Positions 24,177 through 36,004 of a DNA stretch of 64,000 nt are shown piece after piece (within the stretch, counting starts at the first letter, position 1; the number at the start of each line of letters is the position of its first letter). The stretch is from Neocallimastix lanati (nom. inval.) (lineage: Eukaryota > Neocallimastigomycota > Neocallimastigomycetes > Neocallimastigales > Neocallimastigaceae), in contig JACVTC010000010.1 of assembly GCA_016946835.1 (NCBI GenBank), forward strand, positions 1,840,001 through 1,904,000, read 5' to 3'. Position numbers and translations under genes: made by a program. The notes beneath the pieces are model-generated. The model saw nothing but the letters and a program-made list of their open reading frames with translations. It was not told the origin of the DNA and searched no databases.

Positions 24177-24293
24177 ATACAGAATACATGATAGAATACA
24201 GAATACATGATAGAATACAGAATACATGATAGAATACAGAATACATGATAGAATACAGAATACATGATAAAATACAGAATAGTGTTTTAGTTT
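24177..24293 (+). repeat. 19-bp minisatellite
   Basis: Five to six units of ATACAGAATACATGATAGA, essentially perfect except at the right end. No spacers, so not a CRISPR array. Confidence 0.9.
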
Positions 24294-24299
24294 ATGATT

Positions 24300-25507
24300 T
24301 AATAAGTAAGAGAAAACTAAAACTAATAAATTTAATAATTAAGTGAATAATTAAATAAATTTAATACTGTTTTAAATGTATAATAATTATTTAATTAAAT
24401 AAATTTTTAATATGTAATTAAATAAATTATTAATTATAATTAAGTGTATAAATGAAATATGAATTAAATAAAAGTTATATTAATTATAACTTAACTAAGA
24501 GAATATAATTATTTTGTTGAAAATAATTATATTTTCTTACACTGTGATAAATAACAAAATTATTAAATTAAAATAAATAATAAAGAACAAATTCTTGTCT
24601 AACTTAACCCAAAAATTAATCCATTCTAAAAAAAAAAAATTAAATCCATATTAAAGAAAATTTAATTAAATAAAAATAATTAAAATAAAATAATAATAAA
24701 TTAATTAATCATTAATAATTTTAATTAAAAACTAAAATAAATTAATAAATAATATTTTTCTAAAACTACAAATAAACAAAATAATAAGCAAATTTAATAA
24801 ATTATAAATAACAAATAAACAAACTTATAAACATCTCAAAATTAAAATTAAATAGTTAAATAATTTTTAAGTTACTTTTATTTAAAATAATGATTATTTT
24901 ATTTATTTTATAACTCAACTTTTATAAACAAATTGTAATTAAAATAACATTTTAAAACTCACCTTTATTAACATTTTAATTGTAAATATTGTTTAATTTA
25001 ATAATAAATTATTATTTATTTCTCTTTTATTAATTTTATTATTTTTAATGTAAATAGTTTAAAATCAAAGAAAAATATAAAAACATGTAAATATTTCTTA
25101 TAAATTATTCTTTATTATTAATTATTTAATAAATTATTATAAATATTTTATTAGTTTTAATAATCAAAAAGTATGATTATTAATTATTTAATAAATTATT
25201 ATATATATTTTATTAGTTATTAATAATCAATTTTATTATTAAAATTTAAAATAAATTAGTATAAATAATAAATATTTCATTTTATTATTTTATTAGTTTT
25301 AACAATTATTTTATTAATTTAAACAAAATTAATTATTAAATAAATAAAGATTAATATTAAAATAAAAATAAATTTTTTTTTATAAAACATTTTTGTGTTT
25401 AATAATAAAACATATTTATTTTTTTTAAATTTCTTAAATCTATTTTATTCAGTATTTATCCTCTTATTCACTTCTACAAAATTTAATTTTGTAGATTAAG
25501 AATATCA
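24300..25507. other. A/T-rich DNA with LTR-like promoter motif
   Basis: No gene is seen. AGAAAAATATAAAAACATGTAAATATTTC near 25069–25097 matches the core motif of the LTR-like repeats at 7478, 12098 and 28080, so an old LTR probably lies at about 24900–25150. Its limits cannot be set. Confidence 0.35.
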
Positions 25508-25620
25508 GGTATATATCATATTAAATGGTGGAGAATCCAAAGCTCGGCTACCAGGGCTTTTTCCTAAGGAGGGAGGGGAAGTATAAAAATTCTCTCTAGT
25601 TTTTATAAAAAAAAAAAAAA
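25508..25620 (+). mobile_element. 3' end of a gypsy pol with purine tract, remnant
   Basis: The plus strand reads ESKARLPGLFPKEGGEV, the Gly/Pro-rich tail typical of some gypsy pol ends. It overlaps AAGGAGGGAGGGGAAG (25576–25591), a strong candidate purine tract. Only this end of the element is present. Confidence 0.5.
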
Positions 25621-25989
25621 AATCACTATATATATCACATATTAGAATATATTGCAATATATATAAACATATAATTGTTAGATTCAAAAACATAATTTCA
25701 CAAATATTATTAAAAATATATTTGAATAATTCCATAAAAGAATTAAAACCATAAGCTGATTGCTAATAAAGAATTAATGTATTCTACTTAAGAAAAATAA
25801 AAGAAAGAAGTTAAAAAGAAGAATTAAGATAGAAGAAAGAAGTTACAAGGAAGAGAACTATATTGAAAAAAAAATCAAAAAGAAAACCTTCGTATAAACA
25901 ATTCTGAACATTGCTACTGAAAATTGTGAATAACAACTAGATATGAACCTGAAATCAAGAATATTTCGTTCTTATTTAATAATTATTTT
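25621..25989. other. Unassigned sequence between gypsy remnants
   Basis: Less A/T-extreme than its surroundings, with A/G-rich words (AAGAAAGAAGTT repeated near 25800–25850). It probably belongs to the 3' non-coding part of the gypsy remnant ending at 26040. No reading frame is supported. Confidence 0.3.
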
Positions 25990-26507
25990 TCTTTTAATAA
26001 CTTCAGGGACGAAGTTATGTCTTAAAGTTGGTGGAGATATTGATAAGAAACGAAATATTTAATTAATAATTAATATAAATAAAGTTAATAAGAAAAATAA
26101 GAAATAAATATATTATAAATATTAAATAGTTAAATAATTTTATAAATAATTGTTTATAAACATAACTTTAAAATGAAGAATTAGTATAAATAGTTATTAG
26201 AAATAATACTTTAATAAATGTTCCTAATTATCCAGTAAAATTAGTATATAATATTTTAATAAAATTAGAATTAATATTGATTAATTTTATATTTTGATTA
26301 TTAGAATTATGTTATAAAAGAATTGTATTAAAGGTTTACTAATTACCTATAAATATTTGAATATTAATAAAACAATATTTTATTTAAAAATGAGTTAAAT
26401 ATTTTTAAGTGTTATTATTTAAATATATAAAGACTTGTTATGGACAAGTATAAAAATCATAATATTTATGAAATGGGAAACAAGATAAATTCCTATTTAA
26501 TATTAGC
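25990..26507 (+). repeat. Gypsy 3' end with LTR start, remnant
   Basis: ACTTCAGGGACGAAGT (26001–26016) and a G-rich tract GTTGGTGGAGATAT (26027–26040) precede TGATAAGAAACG at 26041. This is the same order as at 22130–22171 in the whole-looking gypsy element. The LTR can be followed past a TATA-like AAGTATAAAAATC (26449–26461) until the 563-bp repeat at 26508 cuts in. Confidence 0.6.
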
Positions 26508-27070
26508 TGTGAAAGGTAAGTTTATTATTAACTAAAATAACGAATAATAATTAAATTCAAAGGCTAAGATAACTTAACACCACTCTATTCGAGTTGTTAA
26601 TAATAAACACTAAATTAATTATATTTATAACTATTATTTTCTATCACACTAAAATAAAGCGCAGCACTTTATAACTCTATCTGTTATCAGTTACTGGGCT
26701 TACACTGAGTAATATATTTTTATTTAATAATTATATTCTATTTATTAATATTAATATTTATAATAACAATTTACGTTAATAGTAACGCTAGTGTGTTACA
26801 GTAACAAGTTCAATTATTATTTATACATGTCAATAATTTTATGATTGGTAAATAATTTAATTTAACTTAGTTTACTAATCACTAAATAAAATATATTTAT
26901 CTAAGTATTTAACTATATAATTTACAAAAAAAAAAAAATAATAAAATTTAATGTACGAAAATAATAAAAGATTTTATTTGATTAGCCGAAATTGCTAACT
27001 GTTTAGAGATACGTTACGTAACCAGAGAACTATCATTGGGTAGGCTTGAAGTTACCATGTATCTGTTACA
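26508..27070 (+). repeat. 563-bp dispersed repeat, first copy
   Basis: It begins TGTGAAAGGTAAGTTTATT and ends ATCTGTTACA. It matches 30265–30829 along its length at roughly 90% or better by eye. The last 60 bases contain GTTACGTAAC (a palindrome) and GGTA...TACC arms inside an AGATAC...GTATCT stem. TG...CA ends suggest a solo LTR. No coding content. Confidence 0.75.
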
Positions 27071-28255
27071 AACTCACTTGATAGTACTAAATAATGCATT
27101 CTTAATTAAATCTACGATTTATTTCTAATACATTATATGTACATTATTATTTTTGTACTTTAATAAATTTTTAAATTCAAAGATTAAAAATTAAATCAAA
27201 AATTATATTAAACTTTATATTTTTATATTAAATCTTATATTAATAGTAATATTTTTATATATTTAAAACTTATATTAGCAATATTAATAATAAATCTTAC
27301 TTTTTTATTTTTATATTAATAATGAAAATTTGTATTAATAATATTTTTATATATTGATAATTAAAAATTTATATATTATATTTTAACTTTTATTATAAAA
27401 TTTTATATCGAAATGTTTTATTTTATATTGACAAATATTTTTTTTTATTAACTAATATAAAGTGACTTTTTTTATAAGTTGCGTATCATTTCTATTACAG
27501 AATGAACAAATAATACTAATTGTGCTAGAATAATATAAATTATTCTAACCTTAGATTATTCTATTCTATATAATTGGAACTTTCCAATATTCTTCAAATA
27601 TTACTAAATAGGAATCTTAAGTTAATAAATCACCAATCAACTTATAATTCCTTTTTAAATTATCGATCCGATTCCATTATATTGTATTAAAATCTTTAGC
27701 TAAGAATATTGTCCTTGCCCACTTAATATTTTAATATTATATTTCTTTTGTAATATGTTATATTGAAAATAATCAAATCTATTTAATTAGTTATTAAAAT
27801 TTTCGTTATCTATTTAAATTTATTTTTAATTACTAAATTTAACTAAACCACAATTAAAATATTCTGTACAATCTCTTTATTTTTATATTATATATATTAA
27901 TATTAAACTATTATTAAATAATTAATAATTCAATAATATAAAACAAATATTTATAGCAATAATATTATTAACTAAAATAATAATTTAATTTCAATTTAAA
28001 TGTTTTATTTATTAAAATAATTAATAATTAGTTTATTAAGAAATAGTTAGGTTTTACAAATTTTAAGTTGATAAAAAAATATAAATACATGTAATTTTTA
28101 GTGAAATAAAATGTAATCAATAACTTTCTTTTTATTAAATAAATAATTATTATTATTATTTTTCTTTTATAAAATTTAAATAAACAAATATTAATTTTAA
28201 AACAAAATTATTTGTATTATAATTTTATTATTTGTGTTAATTATTATTATATTTC
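27071..28255. other. A/T-rich DNA, probable old LTR
   Basis: No gene is seen. AAAAAAATATAAATACATGTAATTTTTAG near 28075–28103 matches the LTR-like core motif seen at 7903 and 12550. Patches near 27500–27740 are less A/T-extreme but unassigned. Confidence 0.35.
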
Positions 28256-28874
28256 CAAAAACTATATGAACCATACCACTCTCCTCCAAGGAACGGATTC
28301 CAGACGTTCTAAAGGTTAGTAACTAAGTAACCAGCAATGAAAACTGGGAGAAATTACACAGAATAAAAGAGCTAACCAGGAAGTATATCTGGGAGAAATT
28401 ACAGGGAGTTTAGAGGTAACCAGCATCAGAGACTGGGAGAAATTACAACTAGTGGATTCGTGGTTGATTTAGCCATAAGTCAGAAGTCAGTGGCAGAAAT
28501 AGTGGTAGAAATAGTGGTAGAAGCAAAGATGCGCGGAGAAGGGCTTGTTTCCAAGAAAATCAAAAATTTCCATAAAATGTTGAGATAATATGAGTTTAAG
28601 GGTTCCAGACGATAGAAAATGATTTTTCCTTGATGGATGGATTAGTTGATTGATGGAACGAGCATTCCAGAACTGAGAACAAGGAATAACAGAAAACATA
28701 GAACGTCGGATATGGATTACAGAAGCACTGACCAAAGAAAGTGTTTTTCAGAGTTATATCTAAATTTAAGAATATGTATTATAAAGAAATTATATAAATA
28801 GAGTTAGTTAAAGTTTACTAAAACGAGCCAAAATACACCAAGGTGGTGACTTAGTTGCTTTAGGGAGGTTTCAT
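28256..28874 (+). mobile_element. Internal end of an LTR element, unassigned content
   Basis: About 600 bp at markedly higher G+C than its surroundings. A tandem motif (AACTGGGAGAAATTACA and variants) occurs three times at about 28340–28450. The right end has TTAGGGAGGTTTCAT, a purine tract directly before repeat copy B, which is the position expected for a plus-strand primer. No protein domain was recognised. Confidence 0.4.
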
Positions 28875-29244
28875 TGTAACGAATTCGGTTAATCACCAGG
28901 TTGGTGTATTAACTTAAATAAACAAATAAATATAAAATATTGAAAAACACTTTATATATTAAAATACTAATTAACAAATCATTATTTATTTTATCAAAAT
29001 ATTTATTTATTTATTTAATGTTTTAATGTTAATGAAACCTCGAGATTATTAAACTAATTTTAAACTACATGTTTTTATATCAAAATAAAATCAAATCTAA
29101 TAATTTGATTGGTAAAATAATTTGTAATAAAATTTAACAAAATAATATTTTCAATAAACAAAATGTGTAATATATGGAGTCGAACCAGTAATATCATGTA
29201 CTGAGCTCCAACTATTAACCACTAGACTAATAGGTTTCATTACA
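28875..29244 (-). repeat. TG...CA repeat with tRNA-like module (copy B)
   Basis: 370 bp, starts TGTAACGAATTCGG and ends TTTCATTACA. The minus strand reads TAGTCTAGTGGTTAATAG (A box, complement of about 29215–29232). About 31 bases later comes a perfect B box, GGTTCGACTCC (complement of 29176–29186). The A box is close to that of tRNA-Asp and tRNA-Glu genes. A purine tract precedes its left edge, as before a 3' LTR. Confidence 0.75.
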
Positions 29245-29749
29245 AATATGTTGGTAAAGAATGAATTAATAACCTTTATTTTATTATTAATAATTCATTA
29301 CTAAATTGTACTTTCCTATATTCTTCATAACCTAAACCTCATTGTAAATTTAATTTATTTTGATATAAATTAATTTTAACTTGTAAATAATGTAAATAAA
29401 TTTTAATTAATTACTTTATTGTTATATTATTAAATATATGTATATATTAAAATACAATTGTAAATATTAAAATTATACTTTTAAGATACTAAACTATTAA
29501 AACTATTAATTAAATATTATTATAAAAATTATTATAAAATTTTTAAAATTATTAATTAAATATTATTCTAAAAATTATTATAAATTATTAATATTATAAA
29601 ATTATTAAAATTATTAAATATTATTATAAAAATTTATATATTATAACTATTAAATATTATTATAAAATTATTAAGATTATTAATTAAATTTATTATTAAA
29701 AATTATTATTAAAAATTATTACTTATTATAAAAATTATTATTTAAATAT
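29245..29749. other. A/T-rich DNA
   Basis: Repetitive AAATTATTA words. No gene is seen. Confidence 0.4.
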
Positions 29750-30235
29750 TATCAAATTTATTAATTAAATATTATAAAAATTTTATTTTATTTTTGAAAA
29801 TAATTACAAGTATTATTTAAAATAATTAAAGATTATTAAATTTATTATATTAATCTTTAAAAACAATTTATTTAACTTAAAAATATCAAAGAAAATAGTA
29901 AAAACTATTTTCTATATATTTATTTTATAATTATTTTTAATTAAATTATATTTGAATATTATATTATTATATTTATAAAAATTAAAACAAAAATGAATTA
30001 TTGATATAAAATTAATTCAATAATTCTATAAAATTACTTAAATTATAAACAACTAATTATACTTTAAATTCATAAAAAAATATAAATATTGTAAATATTT
30101 CTTAAAAATTAAATATGTGTACTTCAAAAATAAAATTTTATATTAATAAATAATAAATACTTTTTAATAAATAAAAAAATTTTTCTTTGTTAAAATCAAA
30201 GCAGGGTAATACCCGTCCCCCCTGCTTGATTTTAA
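29750..30235 (+). repeat. Gypsy-type LTR remnant, related to 42955–43455
   Basis: The stretch containing ATGAATTATTGATATAAAAT, the TATA-like AAAAATATAAATATTG and the GC-richer patch GGGTAATACCCGTCCCCCCT (30205–30224) aligns with 42955–43455 in the same order. Two old copies of one LTR family. Confidence 0.5.
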
Positions 30236-30264
30236 ATCAATAAGAATCACCCCGAGTCTACCAA

Positions 30265-30829
30265 TGTAAAAGGTAAGTTTATTATTAACTAAAACAACGA
30301 ATAATAACTAAATTTAAAGACTAAGATAACTTAACACCTCTCTATTCGAGTTGTTAATAATAAACACTGGAATTAATTTTATTTATAATTATTATTTATT
30401 ATTATTATTACACTAGAATTTAGCGCAGCACTTTATAATTCTATCCGTTATTAGTTACTGGGCTTACACAGGGTAATTTATTTATTTAATAATTATATTT
30501 TTATTTATTAATATCAATATTTATTTTTAACAATTTACGTTAATAGTAACGCTAGTGCGTTACAGCTACAAGTTCAATTATTATTTATACATATCAATAA
30601 TTTTATGATTGGTAAATAATTTAATTTAACTTAGTTTTTTAATCACTAAATAAAATATATTTAACTAAGTATTTAACTATATAATTAATTATAAAAATAA
30701 TAAAATTTAATGTACGAAATTAACAAAAGATTTTATTTGATTAGCCGAAATTGCTAACTGTTTAGAGATACGTTACGTAACCAAAAAACTATCATTGGAT
30801 AGGCTTGAAGTTACCATGTATCTGTTACA
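30265..30829 (+). repeat. 565-bp dispersed repeat, second copy
   Basis: Begins TGTAAAAGGTAAGTTTATT and ends ATCTGTTACA. Same orientation as 26508–27070. The GTTACGTAAC palindrome is kept, while one GGTA arm has changed. Confidence 0.75.
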
Positions 30830-32059
30830 AAATACATTTGTAAAAAACTCTGTAAAATATTTAATAATTTGAATACGTATTTCAATGTAATGTAATGTAA
30901 ATTACTGTGGATAAAAAAATGTGTTCAATATTTTTAATATAAATTTAGATGTATTCCAAATTATTAATTTAAATAATTTTCTCAAAAATTAATGACATAA
31001 TTATTTGGAGAATTTACGTAACAATTACTCAGTTTGAATCATGAAACTTCGTAAATTAAAAAATCATTAGTCATTAATTAGTTAAATTAAAATAATTAAA
31101 GAAATATTGCCTTTTCCGTTTGTTTACAAAAACATTCCATTTTGTTTACTTGTCTTTTAAATTATAGAAATTCTAAAAATAAAAATAGCAAGTTGTGGTT
31201 TAGTAAATTGGTTTTCACAACTTGGCAAAATTTAAATTAAATATATAGATAGAATATATTTAATCATATAATTAATGAATTAAACTCTAAATTTTCTTCA
31301 TAGAAAATTTTAGAAAAAATTAAATAGTTTTAAATAGGATTTATATTAAAATAATTCATAACATTTCATGTAATTTATTATATAATGTAATTGATAATAT
31401 AAAATAATATTTTTATGTAATTTATTAAAATTTATTTTGATTTAAAACTTTATTTTGAAAAAGTATAAAAAGAGTTAATTTTTCAACTATTGAACGATAG
31501 TTGGAAAATCGTATAGTAATAGGCAAATTTAAATTTTATTATTAGTTTCGTAACTATTATTAGAATAGTTATTTTCTTATAAAACAATTTTTAGTTTGTA
31601 AAATCTTAAATGCTAGTGAGAACTCCGGAAAGGACCCTGCGTTACCCAGTTAAGTGGTTGTTGAAAATTAATTAATAAATAAAGTAAATAAATAAAATAA
31701 ATTAAAAAAAATTAATTAATAGAGGTTTAGAATATAGTGTTATTTGTGTAGTAAAGTTAGTGTATAGAATAGCCATAAACCTAAACTAAATAAGTATTTT
31801 ATTTTACAAACTCTAATAAAAAAAGATATTTTATAAGAGTTTTCTTTTATTATTTTTTTTTTTTAATTTTATATAAAGTTTGAGTTTATTATTAAATAAT
31901 ATAATAAAGAAAAAATACTTATATCGGGGTAAACTAAAGTAGAGAAAGTAGAGTATATGAATATATATATATATATTTTTTAAAAAAACACAAAATTTTT
32001 TAAGAAAAAGTATTTTTTAGGAAATTTAAATTTTAAGTTATTATTTTAATATTTCTTTA
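30830..32059. other. A/T-rich DNA with LTR remains
   Basis: TATA-like AAAAAGTATAAAAAGAG at 31457–31473, with a GC-richer patch at 31615–31665 (GAACTCCGGAAAGGACCCTG) that may be an LTR end and leader. No gene is seen. Confidence 0.35.
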
Positions 32060-32260
32060 TTAATATTTTATTTAATAATAATAACTCTTGATTTCTGCTT
32101 TTTCAGAAATCAATCGTTATTTTATACTTTTTTGTTTATTAATTAATAATTATTTAATATAAAATATTAATTATTTCTTGGCTAAGCTATTGATTGCTAG
32201 TCAGCTGTTGTATCTTCAGGAAAAGACTAGCAGAAAAACCTGAAGATTTCTTAATTGTAA
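32060..32260 (-). repeat. LTR fragment with two conserved hairpins (copy H2)
   Basis: Minus-strand TATA box (AAAAAAGTATAAAATAACG, near 32122–32140). A hairpin adjoins it (TTGATTTCTG / CAGAAATCAA). At 32212–32247 a perfect 9-bp stem (ATCTTCAGG / CCTGAAGAT) surrounds an 18-base loop that differs by one base from the loop in copy H1. Same orientation and order as 23690–23930. Confidence 0.55.
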
Positions 32261-33258
32261 TAATATTAGAACGAATTATATTTCAAGGAAATTTATTATT
32301 TAATTTATCTAATATTATTGTGAAAATAATTTTAAAATATTAAATATAAAATCTATTATTTAATTTATTTATTATTTAATATTATTATGATAATTGTTTG
32401 AAATAATTTTAAAACTTTGACAAAGTTTGCAATTAATTTATGGCTTAAATTTTAATTTATCATAATTTAATAATTTTGTATATGAGTCAGCGATATTAAT
32501 AATTTACATAAAATTAATTTAATAATGTTTAGTAATAAAATAAATAATAAATATAATTATATATGTGAAAATTATAATAATTTTATTATTATAAATTTTA
32601 TTATTATAAATTTTATATTTTTAATATTTAATTTTATTATACTTATGTATTTAATTTTTTAATTAATAAAATTTATATTCATATTAATTCCTTTTATTTT
32701 AATTAATAAAATTTATATTTAGACTAAGAAATATAGAAAATATTTCTATATTTCTTACAATATTTATGTAAGAAATTTAGATAAATTTATTATAAATTTT
32801 ATCTATATTTCTTATGTCACGAATACTAGTGGATTTGAAGTTAAAATTCACTATTAGATCAATTGAAATTTAATTTAGTTATTGACAAAAATTATTTTAA
32901 TTCGATTTTAATTATAAAAATAAATATTAGAAACATTAAAGAATTAGAAACCAAAGGGTTTGGACTTATTTATTAAAGATAATTTAATTTAATTTAACCC
33001 TTAAGAATTTGATAAAAATAACATGAAGAAAAACAACGATAACTCAACAAATAATGGAAATATTATACTGATATTCACGCTAAAATTATATTCATTGAAA
33101 AGCTACGGACGAGAACTACAACATATGTTAAAATCAACCTTATTGGACAACTAGATAACGAGAATTGGACTTTAAAGATATTTAAATATAAAAATATAAT
33201 TTAATTATTTAATTAAGACCCTAAATTATTAATTAAGAAATTTATATTAGATAAATCT
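32261..33258. other. A/T-rich DNA
   Basis: No gene is seen. ATTTCTTAC/TTTCTATATTTCTTA words repeat near 32730–32820. Confidence 0.4.
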
Positions 33259-33588
33259 TGTTATGAATTGAACTTTTGCAATTATCATTTATTATATTTT
33301 GTTAATTTAGAAATATATGTTTATAAAATAATTACTATAGTATATTAAATAATTATATGTAATATATTTTATATTATTATATTAATATATGATATTGCTT
33401 ATTAATATATTAATGGTATCATGTGATGTCATACCAATTATTTTAATGCTCATATATTATATAATAATTCAAGAATATAATTATTAGATAGTAGTTCTTA
33501 CTCATATAAATAAAATATTGTAATAATTAATATAATTGAATATATCAATAAATATATAGTATTAACTATAATTGTTATTTTTCTAACC
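33259..33588 (+). repeat. 5' LTR of the gag-only element
   Basis: Starts TGTTATGAATTG, ends TTTCTAAC plus one base. Nearly identical to 34822–35153. Confidence 0.9.
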
Positions 33589-34821
33589 GTGTGTCAGACA
33601 GAAATAAAAGGAAAATGACAATTATTTGTTATAAAAAGTTATAAATATTCTAATTTATCAAGTTTTATATACTAGTAAATAATGAAATTTAAAATATAAA
33701 TATAAATACAAAATGAATAATGAAGAGATGCACTCTCCATTGTTTATTCAAACATCTCAAAATAATATAAACAATTATAATATGATGAATAATCAACAAC
33801 TTATGAATTTATTCTTTAATTTCATAAAGAGTAATCAAATACAAAATGTAACAAATTCAATTAATTACAAAAGAAAAGAAATTATATTAATCTTTAAAAA
33901 TAATTATAATGAATGGTGTAAATATATAAAAAGTGTATTAAATTATCCTTATAACAATTATTTTGAAGACGAAACAATAACGTTACCTTTAGGTACTGAT
34001 GAACAACTCTATGATTTTATGGAAAATACTTTAAGTATTGAAGTTAAATTCAATCTTGTGGGTTATTAATTTAATAATAACCCAAGATTATTATTTAAAA
34101 AAATTAAAGACCTTGTAATTCAAGAAAAAATAGAAATAAACAAAAAAAAATTAACTGAAATGAGTTATAATTACGAAGAAAATATTGTAGAACACTTAAG
34201 TGAGATAGGTAATATAATCAGTACATTAGGAGAATATGGAATTAATTATACTGAATATGAACAAATAAATATTATAATAAATACATTACCTATGGATATT
34301 AAAAAAGAAATAAGCACAGATATTCATAAGAACAATAGAAGACTTCTAGATAGTTCTATATTTATTATTAATGCTATCAAAGACAAACAAAATGAATACA
34401 TTGATATAAATAATGAAATAAATAATATCATACAACCACAAACAAAAATTAACGAAGGTATTATAGAAGAAAGTAATTCTGATAAAGACCTAATTATTAA
34501 TAGTGGAATTGATGAACAATTAAATGTAATGCTACCTGATAATAAAGAAATTGAAATCAATAAAAATGAAAATACTGAAAAAGAAAATATAAAAATTCAA
34601 AATAATAATAATAATAATTATGTTAACATTAATAAAATAAAAGCCTTAGATAATAGAAATAATGAAGTATTTGATTTCACAGGAAGGGAATCAATTTGTC
34701 ATTATAAGAAACACCGAATAAAAATTAAAATAAATGAATTTAATTATTAATTAATTATTTTTAGTTTTAAATTTTTTTTTATTAACAATAATAAATGAAA
34801 TTGCAAGTTCAGGGGGACCCT

Positions 34822-35153
34822 TGTTATGAATTTTGAACTTTTGCAATTATCATTTATTATATTTTGTTAATTTAGAAATATATGTTTATAAAATAATTAC
34901 TATAGTATATTAAATAATTATATGTAATATATTTTATATTATTATATTAATATATGATATTGCTTATTAATATATTAATGGTATCATGTGATGTCATACC
35001 AATTATTTTAATGCTCATATATTATATAATAATTCAAGAATATAATTATTAGATAGTAGTTCTTACTCATATAAATAAAATATTGTAATAATTAATATAA
35101 TTGAATATATCAATAAATATATAGTATTAACTATAATTGTTATTTTTCTAACA
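34822..35153 (+). repeat. 3' LTR of the gag-only element
   Basis: Starts TGTTATGAATTT, ends TTTCTAACA, followed by the AATCT target duplication. Confidence 0.9.
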
Positions 35154-35158
35154 AATCT

Positions 35159-36004
35159 CATAACTTGGAAATTATGTTATTAATTTGTATTATTAATTAA
35201 AAATACAGAATTAGTGTAAAGATGTGATTATCCCAATCACATTTTAAATTAAAAATTTTTCTTGTGTAATTCAAAAATGTAAATTATTCTTTGATTTATA
35301 AAATAATAAATAAAGTAAATAAATCATATGAACTAAATTTTTGAATTATATTCTTTAAGCCACAAGATAAATTTTTAATGTAATAATTTTTATAAAATTT
35401 AATTCTGAGAAAATTATTGTTGTAAAATAATTTAAATGAATTAATTAAAGTTTAAAACAAAATAAATTAATAATTTATTTTGTGAAAATTAAGTTTCAAA
35501 ATTTAATCATGACTCCTTTAACATTGCTTTTAAATCGAAAATAAATAAAGACTTTACTTATAATATTAAAATAATAAATAGATAATAAATATACTTAATT
35601 TTAATTTTTTAGTATTTAGTTTAATTAATAATTATATTTTTCTAAATTTAGTTATAGTTTATAAATTTATTATTTGATAAAATTCATTAGGATAGTTTTA
35701 TATTAAAATATATGTAATTTAAATAAAATAATATATTATCTATGTATTTAGGAAAAGTATAAATAGAAGATACTTTTCACATTTTTTCTCGATGTAATTG
35801 TTATTGAACAAATAACTATTAATAAATATTAAATGTTAATAAAATATATTTCTAATAAAAATTTTTTAATAAAATAAAATTTATTGTGTCTTTGTTATTG
35901 TAATCTATTTTAGTGTCTCCTTTTACAACAACTTACAAACCTATTAATATTAGCTGTACTAAGAAGATTATGTTGTCCAAATTTCCTTAAAAATCAATAA
36001 CTTT
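35159..36004 (+). repeat. Probable gypsy LTR remnant
   Basis: A/T-rich with a TATA-like GGAAAAGTATAAATAGAAG at 35751–35769 and a TTTTAGTGTCTCC patch near 35912–35924. It leads directly into gypsy pol remains, as a 5' LTR would. The limits are uncertain. Confidence 0.4.

Larger units (their letters stand above)
33259..35153 (+). mobile_element. Small gag-only LTR element (non-autonomous, copia type)
   Basis: LTRs at 33259–33588 and 34822–35153 are nearly identical (they differ by a 2-bp indel and about one end base). AATCT flanks both sides (33254–33258 and 35154–35158). A purine tract AGGGGGACCC lies at 34811–34820. The interior (33713–34750) encodes only Gag-like sequence: residues around WCKYIKSVLN and VEHLSEIGNIISTLGEYGI, then a helical part with INTLPMDIKKEI, resemble copia Gag. 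No protease, integrase or RT is present. It is a young insertion of a non-autonomous element that would depend on another element's enzymes. Gag has one or two breaks. Confidence 0.8.

Noticed and set aside
24177-24293. Short repeats considered as a CRISPR array
   Set aside because: The 19-bp units are head to tail with no unique spacers, in a eukaryotic context.
25505-25735. Minus-strand 76-codon frame
   Set aside because: The plus strand here carries a recognisable gypsy pol tail and purine tract. The minus frame is its shadow plus A/T-rich DNA.
26508-27070. Repeat considered as an intron-like element (introner), since it opens with GGTAAGT
   Set aside because: Its right end does not give a consistent AG acceptor and it is not inside a recognisable gene.
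28487-28735. 82-codon minus-strand frame in a GC-richer patch
   Set aside because: No family resemblance; the surrounding tandem motifs and the adjacent purine tract point to non-coding retroelement sequence.
29176-29232. tRNA-like module considered as a functional tRNA gene
   Set aside because: A and B boxes are good, but acceptor and T stems do not pair properly and no clear anticodon arm forms. It is a tRNA-derived promoter at best.
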